Source: Chthoniobacter flavus Ellin428 (GTDB lineage Bacteria; Verrucomicrobiota; Verrucomicrobiia; Chthoniobacterales; Chthoniobacteraceae). Taken from it: a DNA stretch of 64,000 bases. The notes beneath the pieces are model-generated. The model saw only the letters and a program-made list of their open reading frames with translations. It was not told the DNA's origin and did no database searches. Shown here one piece after another: positions 1 through 8,819 of the stretch. The position numbers and the translations under genes were made by a program. Positions within the stretch are counted from its first letter, which is position 1. Each line of letters opens with the position of its first letter. The stretch lies in assembly GCF_000173075.1 (NCBI RefSeq), contig NZ_ABVL01000009.1:156978-220977 (forward strand), written 5' to 3'.

Positions 1-1
1 T

Positions 2-805
2 GCAGCGACGTCGCTTTGGCTGGTCGAACCGCTGGCCAAATTGCGATTGGCGCAAACGGAGCGCCTGCGCGATTTCGGATCGTCCAAGATCCGCTGGGTC
101 GACTCGCCCACTGCCCTGCCCTCTTTCCAAGGGGTGCATTTCTCGAACGAATTGCTCGATGCTTTTCCCGTGCATCGGGTTTGCCGACGCGGTGATCGTT
201 GGATGGAACGCTCTGTCGATTTCCAGGAAGGGCGGTTTGTCTTCGTCGATGCGGAGATCGCCTCACCGGAATTGAACGCCCACCTCGGGCATCTGCCGCC
301 TGTCCCGGAAGGCTACGAAACAGAGGTGAACCTCGCCATCGCGCCCTGGCTGGCGGAAGTCGCCTCCAAACTCAGCGCCGGCTTCGTCCTGGCGATCGAC
401 TACGGTTACCCGCGCGGCGACTACTACCGTCCTGAGCGAAGCAGCGGGACGCTCTCCGCCTACGCCGCGCATCGGCGTGAACCTGACCCACTGCAACGTC
501 CGGGCGAGATCGACCTCACAGCGCACGTCGATTTCACAATCCTGGCCGAAACCGCTCCGCTACTCGGCCTACAACTCGCCGGATTCACCGACCAACACCA
601 TTTCATGGTCGGCCTGAGCCGCCTGCATTTCTCCGATGACTACGCGATGACCACCGCCGGCCAACAGGAGCTACGCGCCTTCAGGACCCTCATGCACCCC
701 ACGCTCATGGGGCAGAGTTTCCACGCCATCTGCCTCGCCAAAGGCGTAACCAACACCGCGCTCAGCGGCTTCCAATTCGGCGGCAACGCGCGGGAGAAAC
801 TGTAA
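2..805 (+). CDS. MidA-family SAM-dependent methyltransferase (5' truncated by window edge)
   Basis: The reading frame is open to the first base of the window, so the N-terminus is missing. A TTG at 41 is not the likely start, because sequence upstream of it (LWLVEPLAKLRLAQ) already looks like family sequence. Recognisable COG1565/MidA (NDUFAF7-like) landmarks are FSNELLDAFPVHRV, IDYGYPRGDYYRP, a GTLSAYAAHRREPDPL stretch and GEIDLTAHVDF. Members are SAM-dependent arginine methyltransferases; the mitochondrial homologue acts on a complex I subunit. The bacterial substrate is not established, and no complex I genes are visible here. It converges on bioF with an 8-base gap. Confidence 0.8.
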   Translation, partial: AATSLWLVEPLAKLRLAQTERLRDFGSSKIRWVDSPTALPSFQGVHFSNELLDAFPVHRVCRRGDRWMERSVDFQEGRFVFVDAEIASPELNAHLGHLPPVPEGYETEVNLAIAPWLAEVASKLSAGFVLAIDYGYPRGDYYRPERSSGTLSAYAAHRREPDPLQRPGEIDLTAHVDFTILAETAPLLGLQLAGFTDQHHFMVGLSRLHFSDDYAMTTAGQQELRAFRTLMHPTLMGQSFHAICLAKGVTNTALSGFQFGGNAREKL

Positions 806-813
806 CGGAGGGC

Positions 814-1983
814 TTACTTCAGCAAACCCCGCAATTGCTCACACAGCGCGCTGATCTGTTTCGGCGTGTGTTTCGCGGAAATGGTCACCCGCAACCGCGC
901 GGCATCGCGAGCCACCGTGGGATAGCGAATCGCCGGGACGAAAAAGCCCTTTTCGGCCAACATCTGCGAGCTCTCGATGGCCTTTTCGGAACTGCCGAGG
1001 ATGATGGGAATGATCGCGCTTTGAAGCTTCTTGTCCCCCGTGAAAAGCATCGGCATTTCCGAGGCAAAATGCGCCAGATTGCGCCGCAGGACCTGTCGCC
1101 GATTTTCCCCCGCGGGCGTCAGCATGAACTCCACCGCGGCGAGCGCGGCCGCCGCCATCGCCGGCGGCGGAGCGGTTGAAAAGATAAAGCTGCGCGCGCG
1201 ATTGATCAGCAGATCGATCAGACGCCGCGAACCGCACACATATCCCCCGCTCACCCCGAGCGCTTTGCTCAAGGTGCCCATCTGGATTTCCACTTCGCCA
1301 GCCACGCCGAGTTGATCCGCCAGCCCGCGGCCATTGAGACCGATCACGCCCACCGCGTGGGCCTCGTCCAACATGAGCATCGCCCCGTAGCGGCGTTTGA
1401 TATCCACGATCTCCGGCAGCACCGCCCAGTCGCCATCCATGCTGAAGACGGATTCCGTCACCACCAGCACGCGCGCCTCGGGATAATTCTCGTGCGCCCA
1501 TTGCAGATGACTCTCCAGCTTGCCCAAATGATTGTGCGGATACACCCGGACATGCGCCCCACTCATCCGCGCCCCATCGATGAGGCTGGCGTGGCAAAGC
1601 TTGTCGAGAATGACGACGTCATCCTTGTGCATCAGCGCTCCGATCGTCCCCACGGCGGTCGCATATCCGCTCGAAAAGACCAGCGCCGCCTCGGTGCGTT
1701 TGAAATCCGCCAACCGCTCCTCCAACCGCATATGCGGGGAAAGCGTCCCGCAAATCAATCGCGACGCACCGGCTCCCACACCGTATTCATCGATCGCCTG
1801 CTTCGCCGCATTGCGCAGCACCGGCTCCGTCGCCAGCCCGAGGTAATCGTTCGAGGAAAAATTGAGCAGCTTCCTTCCGGCAAGTTCCAGCGTAGGTTGC
1901 TGCGGCGAATCCACTTCGCGCAATTGCCGCAGCAACGCGTTGGCCCGCAGCTCGGCGAGTTCGGAATCGATGCTTTGGGCCAT
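814..1983 (-). CDS. bioF: 8-amino-7-oxononanoate synthase (biotin synthesis)
   Basis: PLP-dependent enzyme of the alpha-oxoamine synthase family, which condenses pimeloyl-ACP or -CoA with alanine in biotin synthesis. The 389-residue length is normal. Visible landmarks are NFSSNDYLGL (about 41-50), GVGAGASRLICGT (68-80), the cofactor-contacting DEAHAVG (206-212) and the PLP lysine K240 in GTLSKALGVSGGY. Glycine C-acetyltransferase is a close relative, but the N-terminal layout and SNDYLG favour BioF. No other biotin genes are adjacent. A tandem-repeat palindrome lies just upstream of its start. Confidence 0.88.
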   Translation of the reverse strand: MAQSIDSELAELRANALLRQLREVDSPQQPTLELAGRKLLNFSSNDYLGLATEPVLRNAAKQAIDEYGVGAGASRLICGTLSPHMRLEERLADFKRTEAALVFSSGYATAVGTIGALMHKDDVVILDKLCHASLIDGARMSGAHVRVYPHNHLGKLESHLQWAHENYPEARVLVVTESVFSMDGDWAVLPEIVDIKRRYGAMLMLDEAHAVGVIGLNGRGLADQLGVAGEVEIQMGTLSKALGVSGGYVCGSRRLIDLLINRARSFIFSTAPPPAMAAAALAAVEFMLTPAGENRRQVLRRNLAHFASEMPMLFTGDKKLQSAIIPIILGSSEKAIESSQMLAEKGFFVPAIRYPTVARDAARLRVTISAKHTPKQISALCEQLRGLLK

Positions 1984-1991
1984 TGGGGAAG

Positions 1992-2066
1992 AAGTGCTTA
2001 GTTCCTAGTGCTTAGTTCTTAGTAAAGACCCGCTCGCAGGCGAAATCTAAGCACTAAGCACTTCTC
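1992..2066. repeat. Palindrome with period-7 tandem-repeat arms
   Basis: The left arm at 1992-2027 is built of 7-base units such as AGTGCTT and AGTTCTT. The right arm at about 2047-2065 has two AAGCACT units and is its reverse complement. The two could fold into a long hairpin. It starts about 6 bases beyond the stop codon of the carboxypeptidase gene, so a transcription terminator or 3'-end stabiliser is possible. It belongs to a class seen repeatedly in this window. Confidence 0.75.
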
Positions 2067-2071
2067 TTCCG

Positions 2072-2959
2072 CTACGAGGAAAGCCCGAACGCCAGCAGCT
2101 TGTAGGAGTCGTTCCAAATGTTCTTATTGTCCCCCAGCACCACGGCGATGACATCGCGGCCGTTGTGCGAGGCACTGGAAATCAGGCAATGCCCAGCGGC
2201 TTCGGTGTAGCCGGTCTTCATCCCGTTGCAGAGGGGATAACGCTTCAGCACCTGGTTGGTCGTTTCAAACACGCGCACGCGGCCATCGTTGTAGTGCCAC
2301 GTCACCGACTTCTGGCAGACGATGCCGCGGATGATCGGGTTCCTGTAAGCCGCGAGCGCGACCTGCGCCATGTCGCGCGCGGTGGAATACTGGCCGGGAA
2401 TCGGCAGGCCATTCGGGTTCACGAAATTCGAATTGCGCATGCCGAGTTCCGAAGCCTTGGCGTTCATCCGCGCCGCGAAATTCTCCAGGCTGCCGGCATT
2501 GTCCCGCGCCAGCGCCCGGGCCACGTCATTCATGCTGTGCACGAGGAGGACGTTCAGGAAATCGTAGCGTGAGTAGACGTTGCCCGGCTTGATATAGAGC
2601 ATCGTCGGCTCGGCCCAGGTATCGCTGGCCTCCACATGCACCTTGTGATCAAGGTCACCGGTTTCCGCGACGATCAGCGAAGTCAGCAGCTTCTGGGTGC
2701 TGGCCACGGGCCGGCGCTGGTCGGCATTCATTTCGAAAATGATCTTCCCCGTCTTGGCGTCGAGCAGGATCGCCGAACCGGCGGTGATCTTCGGAACGCC
2801 GTCCGCCACGGGAAACGCCTCGGGCACATCCTTGGTCGAGGTCGTCGACGAAGACGAATCATCGGACGTGGATTTTTTCTTTTTCGTCGCCGCCGGGGCT
2901 GCCGGGACAAGGGCGAAAAGCATGAGGGTGAGAACAAATAGCGAGGCAAAGCGCTTCAT
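2072..2959 (-). CDS. D-alanyl-D-alanine carboxypeptidase (PBP5/DacA-like, S11 family)
   Basis: Exported penicillin-binding protein that would trim the terminal D-Ala of peptidoglycan pentapeptides. The ATG at 2959 is chosen over an in-frame start 66 bases upstream because it gives a clean signal peptide (MKRFASLFVLTLMLFALVP). A Lys- and Ser/Thr-rich linker at residues 26-43 follows. The three S11 motifs are present: S87-T-Q-K90, S142-M-N144 and K248-T-G250. The protein has 295 residues and lacks the C-terminal beta domain and amphipathic anchor of E. coli PBP5, so it resembles the short DacF/PBP7-like forms. Confidence 0.85.
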   Translation of the reverse strand: MKRFASLFVLTLMLFALVPAAPAATKKKKSTSDDSSSSTTSTKDVPEAFPVADGVPKITAGSAILLDAKTGKIIFEMNADQRRPVASTQKLLTSLIVAETGDLDHKVHVEASDTWAEPTMLYIKPGNVYSRYDFLNVLLVHSMNDVARALARDNAGSLENFAARMNAKASELGMRNSNFVNPNGLPIPGQYSTARDMAQVALAAYRNPIIRGIVCQKSVTWHYNDGRVRVFETTNQVLKRYPLCNGMKTGYTEAAGHCLISSASHNGRDVIAVVLGDNKNIWNDSYKLLAFGLSS

Positions 2960-3139
2960 AGCGTGCGCTACTAAAAGAATCCCGGCGATTTCCGCAAGTC
3001 GCGATACGCGATTTTCCGCCAGCACTCATGGGAGGAATAGTGTGGAAGCAACATCCTACCGCTTTGCCTCAGTGGACCAGCGGCAGGGTGCTGCCACTCC
3101 CTACGGCGTATCACCGTCGCTTTCGTTTAGCGAAGCCTC

Positions 3140-3877
3140 TTACTGCTTCGGCGGCGTGAGACTCTTCTCCACATCCGGATCCGGCGCGGCGCCGAGTTCG
3201 AGCGCGCGCTCATAGTGCCGCCGGGCCAGTTCCACCGCCGGCGGGTTTCGCTGGAGATAGAAAACCGCGAGATTGAAGTGCGCTTGCGCGTAACTGGGGT
3301 CGAGCTCGATCGCCTTTCGCATCTCATCCTCCGCCCCGGAGTACCAGCCCTTTTGCCCAATCGTCACGCCGAGATACTGGTGGACCATCGCATTCCTGGG
3401 ATCGAGCACCGCGGCCTGGGCCAGCGAAGCCAGGGCATTGTCATAGCGGGTGCGATCGTATTGCACGATGCCCAGGATCAGCCAGCCGAGGCTCGCCTCC
3501 GGCGCCAGGCGCACCGCCGTATGCAACCGCTCTTCCGCCGCTTTCGAGGTTCTTCGAACGATACTCCACCAGGCCCAGGTTGATCATCGTTCGGGACATT
3601 GTCCGGCACCGCCTGGAGCACCTTCAGAAAGTCCTGCCGCGCCGTCTTCAGGTCGCCCTTGGCCATGGCCACGATCGCCCGTTTGGCCAGCTTCTGCGCC
3701 TCCTCGGAAACCTTGTTCTTACCCGGCTCGTTCAGGTCCGTGGACGGGGCGAGACGGAGTTTCGGGTCAGCCGGTGCGGGCGTGGCCGCGGGTTTCCACC
3801 GGTTGAGCCTTTGGCGGTTGGGCGGCCAGGCCGGCAGCCATCCCCAGACCACACAGGAATAGGGCGAGGCGTCGCAT
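3140..3877 (-). pseudogene. Exported TPR-repeat protein, broken by three +1 frameshifts
   Basis: Three reading frames are needed to recover one sensible protein. An ATG at 3877 starts a signal peptide (MRRLALFLCGLGMAAGLAA). The frame changes near 3800, giving KPAATPAPADPKLRLAP. It changes again near 3588 to give MINLGLVEYRSKNLE, and near 3548 to give AEERLHTAVRLAPEA followed by several TPR units up to the stop at 3140. Each change is explained by one extra base (GG, AA, AAA). The gene starts 2 bases after the proC stop, so the two are probably co-transcribed. It is either a decayed gene or an intact gene with assembly insertions. TPR proteins are scaffolds, and no specific role can be assigned. 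Confidence 0.8.
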
Positions 3878-3879
3878 GT

Positions 3880-4683
3880 TTATTTGCTGGCGCCGAGTTC
3901 GCGCGCCCGCTCGGTAGCCGCGCGGACCGCACTGAGAAAAGCCGAGCGCACCGCGCCGGCTTCGAGAGCTTCGAGCCCCGCGATCGTCGTCCCGCCGGGG
4001 CTGGTCACTTCATCGCGCAAGGCCGCCGGATGCCGTCCGGTTTCGATCACCATTTCAGCGGCACCCGCCACAGTCTGGGCAGCGAGTTTCAAGGAAAGAT
4101 CACGCGGCAATCCCATCAGCACCCCGGCGTCCGAGAGCGCCTCGACGACGAGGTAAACATAAGCGGGGCCGCTGCCGCTGAGGCCGGTGACTACGTCGAG
4201 CAGCTCCTCCTTCACCTTCACGATCTGCCCGACCGCTCCGAAAAGACTCTCCGTCAGCGCACCGTCTGCCGCCGTCGCCGTCTTGCCCAGCGCGTAGGCC
4301 GCCGCGCCGCGATGGATGAGCGCGGGCGTATTCGGCATCACGCGGATGATGCGCACCTTGGAACCCGCCGCCTCTTGCAGCGCGGCCAGCGGCAACCCGG
4401 CCACGATCGAAATGACCAGCTTGCCCTTCGTCCCATCGCGCAACGCACGCAGCGCCTCCAGCGCATCCGCCGGCTTCACGCACAACACCAGCGCATCGGC
4501 CTTCGCCGCGAGCTCCTCATTCTTCGCCACGGCCTTGACCTGTGCCGCGCCGGCCAGTTTCGCCGCAACATCCGGGATGGCATCGCAAACCAGGATGTCC
4601 TCTCGCGCAAAGGCGCGCGAACTCACCGCCCCCTGCACGAGCGCGGTCGCCATTTTTCCTGATCCGATAAAGCCAAGTTTCAT
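3880..4683 (-). CDS. proC: Pyrroline-5-carboxylate reductase
   Basis: Catalyses the last step of proline synthesis, reducing 1-pyrroline-5-carboxylate with NAD(P)H. The N-terminal Rossmann signature GFIGSGKMATALVQG sits at residues 4-18. The C-terminal dimerisation domain carries GLSGSGPAYVY and DEVTSPGGTTIAGL, both diagnostic of the family. Length is about 267 residues, as usual. The ATG at 4683 is preferred over GTG at 4689 because it gives MKLGFIGSG. It lies 48 bases from lgt and 2 bases from the TPR gene on the same strand. Confidence 0.92.
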   Translation of the reverse strand: MKLGFIGSGKMATALVQGAVSSRAFAREDILVCDAIPDVAAKLAGAAQVKAVAKNEELAAKADALVLCVKPADALEALRALRDGTKGKLVISIVAGLPLAALQEAAGSKVRIIRVMPNTPALIHRGAAAYALGKTATAADGALTESLFGAVGQIVKVKEELLDVVTGLSGSGPAYVYLVVEALSDAGVLMGLPRDLSLKLAAQTVAGAAEMVIETGRHPAALRDEVTSPGGTTIAGLEALEAGAVRSAFLSAVRAATERARELGASK

Positions 4684-4731
4684 GCGCACATACCTAATGC
4701 AGGTCGGCGGCTTGGGAAGCGGATTCTGCGT

Positions 4732-5694
4732 TTACTCCGCTTGCAGCGCGCGTTCGTATTCCTTCGTCCGGCAGCCCCAGGCAATGAACGCCGCGCCAAT
4801 GAACACCAGGAAGATCGACAGAAACTGGCCTGCGGAAATCCCCTTCACCTGCCACGCCGGATCCGGCTCCCGGAACATTTCCCCGATGATGCGCAGCACC
4901 GCATAGCAAATGAAAAAGGCGCCGGTAATGACACCCCTTGGCACACGGCAGCGGGTGCGCAAAAGCCACAGGATCGTGAAGAGCACCACGCCCTCCAGTA
5001 GCGCCTCGTAAATCTGCGACGGATGTCGCGGAGTGAGTACCTGGCGCAGCGGATCGATCCATTCCGGATGATCGGGGATCGCATCCGCGATATAGCTGCC
5101 GAAGTTCGCGTCCGGCGGCACGTCGGTCATGCCCAGGGCCTGCTGCGCGCGCTGCCAAAGCTCAGGTGACCCGTATTCGATCAGTTCCTTGGGAAACTGC
5201 ACCGCCCACGGGACCTGGGCCGGTTTGCCGATCAACTCACCGTTGATGAAATTCGCCATCCGCACGAGGCACAAGCCCACCGGGGCAACGACCACCAACG
5301 AATCACCGATGCCCGTCCACGAGACGTGATGCTTTTTCGACCAATACAGCGTGAAGAGCACCAAGCCGATGATTCCGCCGTGACTGGCCATGCCCCCTTT
5401 CCAAACCTCAATCGGCCAATACCACGGGTCTCCTCCATGCGGCTGCCAGAGTCCGTAAAAGAGAATCCACCCGAGACGGCCGCCGATCATCACCCCAAAA
5501 ACCGCCGCCCAGCAGATGAAGTCCGACACTTGGGCCGCCGGCAGATCGGTGTATTTGTGCTCGGCCAGCCAGCGATAAAGCCAGCCGCCGAGAAGGAACG
5601 ACAGCACGTAAGCGAGCCCATACCAGTGCAACCCCGCGCCATTCGGCAGGCGGACGATGTACGGGCTGAGGTTATGAAAATAGTAGGCGAGCAC
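4732..5694 (-). CDS. lgt: Prolipoprotein diacylglyceryl transferase
   Basis: Integral membrane enzyme that transfers diacylglyceryl from phosphatidylglycerol to the lipobox cysteine of prolipoproteins. Family landmarks are GLHWYGLAYVLSF near the N-terminus, GGRLGWILFYG, KGGMASHGGIIG, the signature RMANFINGELIGKP, and RHPSQIYEALLEG in the C-terminal half. Several hydrophobic helices run through all 320 residues. Predicted lipoproteins elsewhere in the window (for example the aminopeptidase at 59 kb) would be substrates. It is divergent from the histidine kinase gene, with about 85 bases between them. Confidence 0.93.
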   Translation of the reverse strand: MLAYYFHNLSPYIVRLPNGAGLHWYGLAYVLSFLLGGWLYRWLAEHKYTDLPAAQVSDFICWAAVFGVMIGGRLGWILFYGLWQPHGGDPWYWPIEVWKGGMASHGGIIGLVLFTLYWSKKHHVSWTGIGDSLVVVAPVGLCLVRMANFINGELIGKPAQVPWAVQFPKELIEYGSPELWQRAQQALGMTDVPPDANFGSYIADAIPDHPEWIDPLRQVLTPRHPSQIYEALLEGVVLFTILWLLRTRCRVPRGVITGAFFICYAVLRIIGEMFREPDPAWQVKGISAGQFLSIFLVFIGAAFIAWGCRTKEYERALQAE

Positions 5695-5779
5695 CGCGCG
5701 CTTTTGCCATACCCAGCGCCACAGACAAGTGCCATCCTGCAGGCTTGTTGCCGTTCACCGGAGCGTGCAACCTATTCTT

Positions 5780-8467
5780 ATGACTGGCCTCGGAGTGCAC
5801 CTTCCCCTCGTGGATTTCGGCACGCTGCTGACGGTCTATCCCTTGGAGAAAGCGGAAGATCGGACCTCGAGCCAGATGCTCGTCCTGCTGGCCATCATGA
5901 CGATCACCACCGCGGTCGTCATTATCTTGAGCACCTTGCGCCGGCGGCGCGATTGGGCACGCACCCACATTCGTGAGCAATGGCTCGCGACCATGTTGCG
6001 CAGCATCGGCGATGGCGTCGTCGCCACCGACGCCGCGGGGCGCGTCACCTTCATGAACAACATCGCGCAGGAGCTCACCGGCTGGAAGGAAGGCGAGGCC
6101 GAACAAAAGCCGCTGGTGAAAGTCTTCCAGACCCTCGATCGCAAAGCCCGGCAGCCCACCGACAACCCGATCGACCTCGTCGTCCGCGAAGGCCGCGCCA
6201 TCACCTCCATCGAGCCCGTGCTGCTCATCGCCCGGGATGGCGCGGAGCACATCGTGGTGAGCAAGGCCACACCCATTCGCGACGCCGATGGCGCGGTCAC
6301 CGGCGTGGTCTTCGTCTTTCACGACGTGACACAGCGTGAGCTGGCCGAATCCGCCCTGCGCGCCAGCCAGGAAATGTTCCGGCTCATCACCGATCACATC
6401 TCCGATCTCGTCGCGGTGCTCGATCTCCATGGCCGCCGACTCTACGCGAGCGAATCCCACAGCCAGTTCATCGCTCCAGCCCGGGAGCTGTATCTCACCC
6501 CGGCCTTCGAGGAAATCCATCCCGACGATCGCGAGCGCCTGCGCCGCCTCTTCGCGGAAATCGCCAGCACCGGCGGCAGCCAGCGCGCGGAGTTCCGGCT
6601 CATCGGACGCAACGGTCAGGTGTTCTGTATGGAATCAGTCCTCACCCTCATTCGTAGTGCCGAAGGCCAGGCGGAAAAGGTGCTCATGGTCTCGCGCGAC
6701 ATGAGCGAACGGCAGCGCGCCGAGGCCCGGGTGCACAGCGAGATGCAGTTCAGTGACACGCTCATCAACTCCATGCCGGGCATCTTTTATCTTTACCGGG
6801 GAGCGGATCGGAAAATCCTGCGCTGGAACAAGAACCTCGAGACCGTCACCGGCTACCGCGCCGCGGAGATCGAAACCCTGGACGCCCTCTCCTATTTTCC
6901 CGAGGAGGAAAAACCCTTCGTACACGAGCGCATGCTCAAGTGTTTCGCCGAGGGCTCGGCGGACATCGAGGTGAACCTGCTGGCCAAAAACGGCCGGCGC
7001 ACGCCCTTCTATGTCACCGGCTTTCGCATCGATATCGATGGCCGCCCCTGTATGCTGGGCATCGGCATCGACATCACCGCCCGTCTCGCCGCGGAGGGTG
7101 CGCTGCGGGCCACGATGTTTCGGCTCACCCGCCAAAATGCCGTGCTCGGCGAAAAGGCGCGCAACGCCCGTTCGCTCGGCGCGGAATTGTCCGCATCCCT
7201 GCGCATCATCACCGAGCTGGCCGCGGAAACACTCGACGTCTCGCGCGCCAGCATTTGGTTCTACAACGAAGCGCAGACGAAGATCTGCTGCGCCGACCTT
7301 TTCGAGAAAGACAAAGGCCAGCACTCCAGCGGGATCGAGCTCACCGCCGCGGATTTCCCGATCTATTTCAAGGCGCTCGCCGAGGAGCGCGTCATCGCCG
7401 CCGGCCACGCCCCGACGGATCCGCGAACCGGCGAATTCGACGCGACGTATCTCCACCCCCTCGGCATCCACTCAATGCTCGATGCGCCCATTCGCGGCAG
7501 CGGCAAAATGGTCGGCGTCATTTGCCACGAGCACACCGGCGAACCGCGCGAGTGGCAGCCCGATGAAGAAAGCTTCGCCGGCTCCATGGCCGACCTCGTG
7601 GCGTTGAGCCTGGAGGTCGAACAGCGACGGCAGGCCGAGACTGCCCTGCGCGAAACACTCGATAATCTCGAACACAAAGTCACCGAACGCACTCGCGACC
7701 TGGAGGCGGCCAACGAACGCCTGCAGGAGCTCGACCGCCTCAAGTCCGAATTCCTCGCCACCATGAGCCACGAGTTGCGTACCCCGCTGAACTCGGTCAT
7801 CGGCTTCACCGGTATCCTGCGCCAGGAACTGGCCGGCCCGATGAACGACGAGCAGAAAAAGCAGCTCGGCATGGTCCACTCTTCCGCGCGCCATTTGCTC
7901 AATCTCATCAACGATCTCCTGGATCTTTCCCGCGTCGAATCCGGCAAGATGGAGCTGTTTTTGGAAGACTTCGTCGTGGCCGATCTGGTGAAAGAAATCG
8001 ACCAGTGCCTCGCCCCGCAGGTCCAGCAAAAGAAGCTGCGCCTGGAGACTTCGCTCGACCAACCGACCCTGCGGATTCGCACGGATCGCAACAAGAGCTT
8101 CCAGATCCTCCTCAACCTGACCAATAATGCCGTGAAGTTCACCGCTGTCGGTCGGGTAACTTTGAAGGTCACGTCCGATGCGGACCAGGTGCAATTCGAG
8201 GTCGCCGATACCGGCATCGGGATCAAACCCGAGAGCCTGCCCCACCTTTTCGAGGCTTTCCGCCAGGTCGACGGCTCCGCCCGGCGGGTTTACGAAGGCA
8301 CCGGACTCGGCTTGTATTTATCCAAGCAACTCGCCAAGATGCTCGGCGGCAACATCACCGTCGAAAGTGAGTTCGGAATTGGCTCGCGTTTTACCTTGGT
8401 TCTGCCGCAGAATACGCCCCCAGCGAACCACAAGTATGAGCGCGAAGATTCTTCTCGCCGAGGATAA
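5780..8467 (+). CDS. PAS/GAF sensor histidine kinase
   Basis: Large sensor kinase of about 895 residues from the ATG at 5780; a GTG at 5729 is also in frame. An N-terminal membrane segment (MLVLLAIMTITTAVVIIL) is followed by basic residues. Then come three PAS-type segments: one with GDGVVATDAAGRVTFMNN, one with HISDLVAVLDLHGRRLY, and one with INSMPGIFYLYRGADRK. A GAF-like region follows (ETLDVSRASIWFYN). The HisKA helix has the phospho-acceptor His at about residue 664 in ATMSHELRTPLNSV. The HATPase domain shows DTGIGIKPE and GTGLGLYLSK. Its 3' end overlaps the receiver gene by 32 bases, indicating one operon. The stimulus is unknown. Confidence 0.9.
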   Translation: MTGLGVHLPLVDFGTLLTVYPLEKAEDRTSSQMLVLLAIMTITTAVVIILSTLRRRRDWARTHIREQWLATMLRSIGDGVVATDAAGRVTFMNNIAQELTGWKEGEAEQKPLVKVFQTLDRKARQPTDNPIDLVVREGRAITSIEPVLLIARDGAEHIVVSKATPIRDADGAVTGVVFVFHDVTQRELAESALRASQEMFRLITDHISDLVAVLDLHGRRLYASESHSQFIAPARELYLTPAFEEIHPDDRERLRRLFAEIASTGGSQRAEFRLIGRNGQVFCMESVLTLIRSAEGQAEKVLMVSRDMSERQRAEARVHSEMQFSDTLINSMPGIFYLYRGADRKILRWNKNLETVTGYRAAEIETLDALSYFPEEEKPFVHERMLKCFAEGSADIEVNLLAKNGRRTPFYVTGFRIDIDGRPCMLGIGIDITARLAAEGALRATMFRLTRQNAVLGEKARNARSLGAELSASLRIITELAAETLDVSRASIWFYNEAQTKICCADLFEKDKGQHSSGIELTAADFPIYFKALAEERVIAAGHAPTDPRTGEFDATYLHPLGIHSMLDAPIRGSGKMVGVICHEHTGEPREWQPDEESFAGSMADLVALSLEVEQRRQAETALRETLDNLEHKVTERTRDLEAANERLQELDRLKSEFLATMSHELRTPLNSVIGFTGILRQELAGPMNDEQKKQLGMVHSSARHLLNLINDLLDLSRVESGKMELFLEDFVVADLVKEIDQCLAPQVQQKKLRLETSLDQPTLRIRTDRNKSFQILLNLTNNAVKFTAVGRVTLKVTSDADQVQFEVADTGIGIKPESLPHLFEAFRQVDGSARRVYEGTGLGLYLSKQLAKMLGGNITVESEFGIGSRFTLVLPQNTPPANHKYEREDSSRRG

Positions 8468-8819
8468 CGCCGCCAATCGTTACCTTGAGACGTTTCTTTT
8501 GGAGAAGGCGGGTTACACGGTGATTCACGCACAAAATGGCGCCGAAGCGTTGCGGCTGGCGCTCGCCGATCAACCGGATCTCGTGCTCATGGATTTGCAG
8601 ATGCCGGAGATGGATGGTTACGAATCCGCCCGCCGCATCCACGCCGAGCCGCGGCTTGCCGAAACACCGATCGTCGCGGTGACGAGTTTCGCCATGACGC
8701 GCGATCGCGAGAAGGCGCTGCAATTCGGTTTCGCCGGCTATATCGAGAAGCCCATCCGACCGCAGACTTTTGCCGCAGAAATATCCCAGTTCCTCACCGG
8801 AAAGGCGGGCTCCTCATGA
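8436..8819 (+). CDS. Single-domain response regulator (CheY-like)
   Basis: A 127-residue receiver domain with no output domain. The acidic pocket is in LLAEDNAANRY, the phospho-acceptor Asp in LVLMDLQMPEMDGYE, and the conserved Thr/Ser and Lys in VAVTSFAMT and YIEKPIRP. The ATG at 8436 is the first in frame. Its first 32 bases overlap the kinase gene, and its last four (ATGA) overlap the next gene. Translation coupling of all three genes is likely. It probably receives phosphate from the upstream kinase and acts by protein contact. Confidence 0.88.
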   Translation: MSAKILLAEDNAANRYLETFLLEKAGYTVIHAQNGAEALRLALADQPDLVLMDLQMPEMDGYESARRIHAEPRLAETPIVAVTSFAMTRDREKALQFGFAGYIEKPIRPQTFAAEISQFLTGKAGSS